Shown piece by piece: positions 54,462-58,351 of a stretch of 58,351 nucleotides of DNA (position 1 is the first letter of the stretch; each line of letters starts with the position of its first letter). Position numbers and translations under genes: made by a program. The notes beneath the pieces are model-generated. The model was not told where the DNA came from. It did no database searches and saw nothing but the letters and a program-made list of their open reading frames with translations. The stretch comes from JAAYHV01 sp035268985 (GTDB taxonomy: Bacteria; Bacillota; Clostridia; Peptostreptococcales; Anaerovoracaceae), in the NCBI GenBank assembly GCA_035268985.1, contig DATFJV010000030.1, forward strand, positions 1 through 58,351, read 5' to 3'.

Positions 54462-54951
54462 CTGTGTTCTCCAAATTTTTATCTTCTCTGACAATTTCAT
54501 TGATTCTTGTTTTTAGAGTAGCAGCTATTTCTTCTGCTATTTTTTTTTCTAAAAACCTTATGGTAATATCACCACCTGCCGTGGTAACCTCAACCTTAGC
54601 TAAGTTGTACATTCTATCTATTGGTCCTTGAGCTATTTCTATTTTATGTAGTCGTTCTATTGGCACAATTTTTCTTGTAATCCATAAAAAGCCTTCTATC
54701 ACATCTATTTCTTCATCTGTTATTCTATATTTGTATCTTTTATACCTAATAATTGGAACAAAGACAACGACAATCGCCTCAATTATAAGTAATGCTATCA
54801 GAGATATGACAAGCCACTTTACTTCTGTTAACATAACTATTAAAGCCAAAGCTATTATGAAAGTAATAACTAAAACTACTGCTGAAGCCGATCTCATACA
54901 ATTAATTGCCTTTTTATTTAATGCCCTATAATTATTTTTTACTTCTTCCAT
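54454..54951 (-). CDS. PH domain-containing membrane protein (YdbS-like)
   Basis: 165 aa with two adjacent membrane helices (about 20-70) and one PH unit containing YRITDEEIDVIEGFLWITRKIVPIERLHKIEIAQGPIDRMY. It is the small partner of the YdbT-like protein. Its start overlaps the glnS stop by 13 bp, so its expression is tied to glutaminyl-tRNA synthetase. Confidence 0.87.
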   Translation of the reverse strand: MEEVKNNYRALNKKAINCMRSASAVVLVITFIIALALIVMLTEVKWLVISLIALLIIEAIVVVFVPIIRYKRYKYRITDEEIDVIEGFLWITRKIVPIERLHKIEIAQGPIDRMYNLAKVEVTTAGGDITIRFLEKKIAEEIAATLKTRINEIVREDKNLENTDE

Positions 54952-56579
54952 GAACTCTTTAACCCCACTATGCTATTGAATACTTTTTCATCCTCTGTTG
55001 AGGATTTTTCATCACAAATATAGTAACCTTTTCTAAAAAACTGAAGTCTTTCATTTGATTTAATATCATCTATGCTAGGTTCTGAATAACCGTCTATTGT
55101 ATTCAGAGAATTTTCATTTAATATATATTCACCTTCGTTATTTTTAACCATTAAATAATCATATTCTCTAATTTTGATTTTCACCGCAGTGCTCGCTTCA
55201 ACAAAGTGTATAGTCCCTTTTACTTTTCGACCATTAAAACCACTACCACTCTTCGTTTCTGGATCATAGGTACATAACAGTTCTTTGATTGTTCCATCTT
55301 GATATTTTGTTACATCTTCACATTTAATAAAATATGCACCTTTTAATCTAACTTCGTTTCCTGGGAACAACCTAAAGTATTTTTTAGCAGGTATTTCCAT
55401 GAAATCATCACCGTCAACCCAAAGTTCTCTACCAAAAGGTACTTCTCTATTGCCTAGTTTTGGAACATTTCTATTATTCTCAACTTCGCACATCTCTATT
55501 TGATCTATAGGATAATTTGTAATAATAACTTTAATTGGATTTGTCACCACATTTTTAGCTTCCACTTTATCTTTTAAATCATCCCTAACACAAGCTTCTA
55601 GTTGTGCAATATCAACTGTCGAATTAGCTTTAGCAACCCCTATATCATCGCAGAAAGTCCTTATAGATTCTGGAGTATAACCCCTTCTCCTTAGACCTGC
55701 TATTGTAGGCATTCTAGGATCGCTCCAACCATCAACAACACCGTCATCAACCAAACCTTTTAATAATCTTTTGCTCATTACAGTATTTGTAATATTAAGT
55801 CTTGCAAATTCAATTTGTTTAGGCGGATTTGGCCAAAAACCAACTTCTCTTAACACCCAATCATATAGAGGTCTATGATCCTCAAACTCCAATGTGCATA
55901 CAGAATGGGTTATTCCTTCAATGGCGTCTTCTATTGGATGAGCAAAATCATACATAGGGTATATGCACCATTTATCTCCAGTATTATGATGTTCCGAATG
56001 AGCTACTCTATATATAATTGGGTCCCTCATATTCATATTAGGCGATGACATATCTATTTTAGCTCTCAAAACTGCTTTTCCATCATCGTATTCGCCAATT
56101 CTCATTTTTTCAAAATCTCTTAAATTTTGATCAACAGAGTTGTTTCTATAAGGACTATCTTTGCCCGCTTCTTTTAAAGTTCCCCTATATTTTTTTATCT
56201 CTTCTGAATTAAGCTGACAAACATATGCTTTATTTTTCTTAATTAGCTCCATGGCAGCTTCATACATCGTATCGAAATAATCAGATGCCCAAAGCCTCTC
56301 TTCCCATTTAAAACCTAGCCATTTAACATCTTCCTCGATGGAATTAACATACTCGATATCTTCCTTAATAGGGTTAGTATCATCGTATCTTAAATTACAT
56401 TTCCCGTTATATTTTTTGGCTGTACCAAAATTTAAGCATATCGACTTTGCATGTCCAATATGTAAATAACCATTTGGCTCTGGTGGAAATCTAGTATGAA
56501 CTTTATTCCCATAAGTCCCTTCTTCCAAATCTTTGTCTATTATATTGTGTATAAAATTACTCTGCATCTCTTTTTCCAT
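54939..56579 (-). CDS. glnS: Glutaminyl-tRNA synthetase
   Basis: It charges tRNA-Gln directly. Class I signatures are PPEPNGYLHIGHAKS (HIGH) and VMSKRLL (KMSKS-like), with LRYDDTNPIKED and the C-terminal anticodon-binding barrels. 546 aa. I chose the ATG at 56579 because AGGAGG lies 6 bp upstream; an in-frame ATG 24 bp earlier has no site. Many Firmicutes lack GlnRS and use GatCAB, so its presence points to clostridial lineages that acquired it. Confidence 0.96.
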   Translation of the reverse strand: MEKEMQSNFIHNIIDKDLEEGTYGNKVHTRFPPEPNGYLHIGHAKSICLNFGTAKKYNGKCNLRYDDTNPIKEDIEYVNSIEEDVKWLGFKWEERLWASDYFDTMYEAAMELIKKNKAYVCQLNSEEIKKYRGTLKEAGKDSPYRNNSVDQNLRDFEKMRIGEYDDGKAVLRAKIDMSSPNMNMRDPIIYRVAHSEHHNTGDKWCIYPMYDFAHPIEDAIEGITHSVCTLEFEDHRPLYDWVLREVGFWPNPPKQIEFARLNITNTVMSKRLLKGLVDDGVVDGWSDPRMPTIAGLRRRGYTPESIRTFCDDIGVAKANSTVDIAQLEACVRDDLKDKVEAKNVVTNPIKVIITNYPIDQIEMCEVENNRNVPKLGNREVPFGRELWVDGDDFMEIPAKKYFRLFPGNEVRLKGAYFIKCEDVTKYQDGTIKELLCTYDPETKSGSGFNGRKVKGTIHFVEASTAVKIKIREYDYLMVKNNEGEYILNENSLNTIDGYSEPSIDDIKSNERLQFFRKGYYICDEKSSTEDEKVFNSIVGLKSSWKK

Positions 56580-56689
56580 TATTAATCCTCCTATGCAATG
56601 CATACTTAAGATATTATATCATAAGATTTTTTTTTAAACAACATAAACCCCTTAGAATTCAAGCTTTTTAATATTACTTAGTAAGTTCA

Positions 56690-57250
56690 TAACTTTTTTC
56701 TATCATTTCAATTATGATTTTTTTAGGAACATTTCCATCTGGAATTACTGTATTCCAATATTATTATTTCATAATAAGCATATTCACTAATGCCCAGGTT
56801 TTCTATTAACCCCTGTGGTTCCAATGAATAATATATCTACAAAGAAATCATTTAAATTAACAATAGTATTTGCAGAAACCATATCGAACTTTTTTATTAT
56901 TACTTCATAGTATTTAGCTTTTTACTGTATTTTTTATAAAATCATTAGTCGTAGTCGCTATTATATAGTCTAGTTATAAATTTTCACGTTTTGCCTTAAG
57001 TTTCTCTATCCATGTGGCATCTTCCTTGTTTTTTGATCTCTACATTCAATGGATACCTTCCTATTATGACCTATAGTATCTTTATATTCAACTAATTCAT
57101 CAATTTCTCTTTTACCTCCTGCTGTAATATCTGTTAAATAAACTGGACTAGTTGCTTTATATTTTTTTCATCTAGGTTGTATAATCCTTCGTACTTTTTT
57201 CGAAATCGTTTCCTTTTCTTGCCATATATGCATCCCATATAAATGTCTTC
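56690..57250 (-). pseudogene. Mrr-like restriction endonuclease pseudogene
   Basis: Fragments in changing frames on the minus strand read WDAYMARKGNDFEK, then DITAGGKREIDELVEYKDT, RKVSIECRDQKT, and after a frameshift ATWIEKLKAKRENL and LDYIIATTTNDFIKNTVK. The order GKREID..IECRDQK..WIEKL..KR matches the PD-(D/E)xK catalytic domain of Mrr-type type IV restriction nucleases. At least three frameshifts or stops break it. There is no intact start, so it is inactive. Confidence 0.65.
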
Positions 57251-57447
57251 GATTATCTAATTTCTTATATGTTTTTTATATAACAACCCAATTAATTATA
57301 ACACAAGCTGTGTTATATTTTAATGTTGATTTACGAGAAGGATTAAGATATATAAAATATTGAAGTATAAGAAAAACTCCATCGAAATTAATCTTTAGAG
57401 TTTTCCACATAAAATTCTTCGTTATGTTAGTTCGCAATATACTAAGA

Positions 57448-57600
57448 TTATGAACTTTTATTTTTGTCAGGAATCCAAATCCCAACTAAAAACAATATTA
57501 TTACTACATATCTTATCCATTCAGGTTGTATGTCTAGCCAAATGATTAAAGCTGATACCATTGCTAAAATGGATAGGGCAATTTTCTTTGCTATACTCAT
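57448..57600 (-). CDS. Small hydrophobic protein, 50 aa (unknown)
   Basis: An intact frame from ATG 57600 to TAA 57448 with AAAGGAG 8 bp upstream. It begins MSIAKKIALSILAMVSALII and has two hydrophobic segments (about 7-21 and 31-43) around a short polar WLDIQPEW turn, ending in a charged PDKNKSS tail. The design suits a small membrane peptide. I do not recognise a family. It is the only intact-looking gene in the decayed stretch between glnS and tuf. Confidence 0.55.
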   Translation of the reverse strand: MSIAKKIALSILAMVSALIIWLDIQPEWIRYVVIILFLVGIWIPDKNKSS

Positions 57601-57769
57601 ATTCTAATCTCCTTTCATATTTTCTAAGTATTACGTGATAGTTTTTAAATTTGATTATGCAACAATTATAGATATTATTCCAGCATATTGAGAAACTGGA
57701 TTTTGTTTTTGACAATATGCGGCTACTATAAGTATCCGTCACTTCAAATACAAATGCTGTAAATAGAAA
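57601..57769. other. Non-coding stretch in the glnS-tuf interval
   Basis: AT-rich sequence upstream of the 50-aa gene, lying between it and the transposase remnant. I see no convincing gene, hairpin or repeat; frames here lack ribosome-binding sites and recognisable motifs. Confidence 0.4.
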
Positions 57770-58060
57770 CCCTTTTATGTGTGTTTTGCATTTTCGTTAC
57801 TGCAATCATCTACAAACAAAAACCAAGCATGGTAATTGTCTAAATATTTTGTGGCCACACCTTAAAACAATCTATCATTTCTTCATACGAGAATGGACAC
57901 CATTCACATTTAGTGGCATCTGTAAATGTCTTGCCAAAGTATTTACAGCGTTAACGACAATAATATTTTCCAAATCAAACGATCTGCTCTGAATCACAAT
58001 GCGAACATTCAAGCCCTTCTTTGAAGCAAGTTTCTCGCATCTCATTAATTAAGCTTCCAC
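57770..58060 (-). pseudogene. IS1595-family transposase remnant
   Basis: On the minus strand the first part reads FKEGLECSHCDSEQIV, then after frame changes CKYFGKTFTDATKCEWCPFSYEEMIDCF. This matches the N-terminal zinc ribbon (CPHC..RYKCKDCGKTFTD) of IS1595-type transposases. It jumps directly to VATKYLDNYHAWFLFVDD, the family's C-terminal end. The DDE catalytic core between them is deleted. No clear terminal inverted repeats were found. Confidence 0.7.
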
Positions 58061-58165
58061 TGATAAAAAATAAAGGTTCTAAGTAATGCTTAACCAATGA
58101 TAGACTTGTTATTTCTTCGTATCAGATAATTTATCTATATGCTTTAACAGAACCATAACATAAAT

Positions 58166-58194
58166 AAATTCCCAGCAATTAAGCTGGGAAATAT
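58166..58194 (-). terminator. Terminator of tuf
   Basis: 8-bp arms TTCCCAGC / GCTGGGAA around a 6-base loop lie about 20 bp after the tuf stop and are followed by TTTATTTATG on the minus strand. Confidence 0.75.
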
Positions 58195-58212
58195 ATTTTG
58201 ATATTCTATTTA

Positions 58213-58351
58213 TTATTCGATAATTTCAGAAACAACGCCAGAACCTACTGTTCTTCCGCCTTCTCTGATAGCGAATCTTAATCCTTCTTCGATAGCGATT
58301 GGTGTAATTAGGCTGATTTCCATTGTTACGTTATCTCCAGGCATACACATT
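58213..58351 (-). CDS. tuf: Elongation factor Tu, C-terminal part
   Basis: The last 45 codons, ending ITPIAIEEGLRFAIREGGRTVGSGVVSEIIE, are the unmistakable domain III end of EF-Tu. The gene continues past the right edge of the window. Confidence 0.95.
   Translation of the reverse strand, partial: MCMPGDNVTMEISLITPIAIEEGLRFAIREGGRTVGSGVVSEIIE

Noticed and set aside
57276..57742. Minus-strand frames of about 70 residues in the glnS-tuf gap
   Set aside because: They overlap the better-supported 50-aa ORF or lack ribosome-binding sites and protein-like composition.
1..58351. CRISPR array, tRNA or rRNA genes
   Set aside because: No regularly spaced repeats, cloverleaf-type sequences or rRNA segments were recognised on either strand.

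Overview
The window is a low-GC, AT-rich chromosomal segment from a Gram-positive anaerobe, most likely a member of the Clostridia. The evidence is the AddA helicase-nuclease, DivIVA/SepF/YggT division genes, RqcH, YlxM-Ffh, KhpA, YhaM, RecD2, phosphotransbutyrylase and butyrate kinase, strong GGAGG ribosome-binding sites and several GTG/TTG starts. Most of it is core chromosome on the minus strand. No rRNA, tRNA, CRISPR array, prophage or intact insertion sequence was seen.

Layout. 1-1055: the end of an unidentified plus-strand gene, then a degenerate group II intron sitting directly behind the terminator palindrome of addA. 1056-6750: addA (no addB beside it), then divergent gpmI and cobO. 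6741-14860: an eight-gene aromatic amino-acid operon (aroF-tyrA-aroB-aroA-aroC-pheA-aroE/K-aroQ). It covers every step from DAHP synthesis to chorismate plus the first Phe and Tyr branch enzymes, and is preceded by a transcription attenuator with a 19-residue Tyr/Phe-rich leader peptide. 14930-18543: rpoZ, gmk, yicC and divergent rqcH. 18549-27535: flavin reductase, rluD, lspA, divIVA, yggT, sepF, yggS, a HlyD-like protein, trmD, rimM, khpA, rpsP, ffh and ylxM.

27551-33700: a minus-strand operon of a sodium:neurotransmitter-type symporter, butyrate kinase, an EamA exporter and a LysO-type exporter. It is divergent from an alanine/Na+ symporter, with a palindrome between them. 33754-39392: small membrane and lipoprotein genes, then fumC and malic enzyme. 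A 189-bp GC-rich element bounded by 21-bp perfect inverted repeats separates malic enzyme from comFC. 39367-46508: recD2, a degenerate CCA-adding-enzyme homologue, yhaM, nadE, homoserine dehydrogenase and a DUF4405 membrane protein with a Cys cluster. 46574-54951: a two-component system, a class B PBP, an FHA-FtsW/RodA fusion, phosphate butyryltransferase and two PH-domain membrane proteins. 54939-58351: glnS, a graveyard holding a Mrr-like nuclease pseudogene, a 50-residue membrane peptide gene and an IS1595-type transposase remnant, then the end of tuf.

The most interesting items are the Tyr/Phe leader-peptide attenuator (Firmicutes usually use T-boxes for this job) and the unidentified 189-bp structured or mobile element with two internal repeat modules between comFC and malic enzyme. 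Next come the CCA-enzyme-like protein that has lost most of its catalytic signatures and the FHA-FtsW fusion. The physiology suggested is amino-acid fermentation with butyrate formation.
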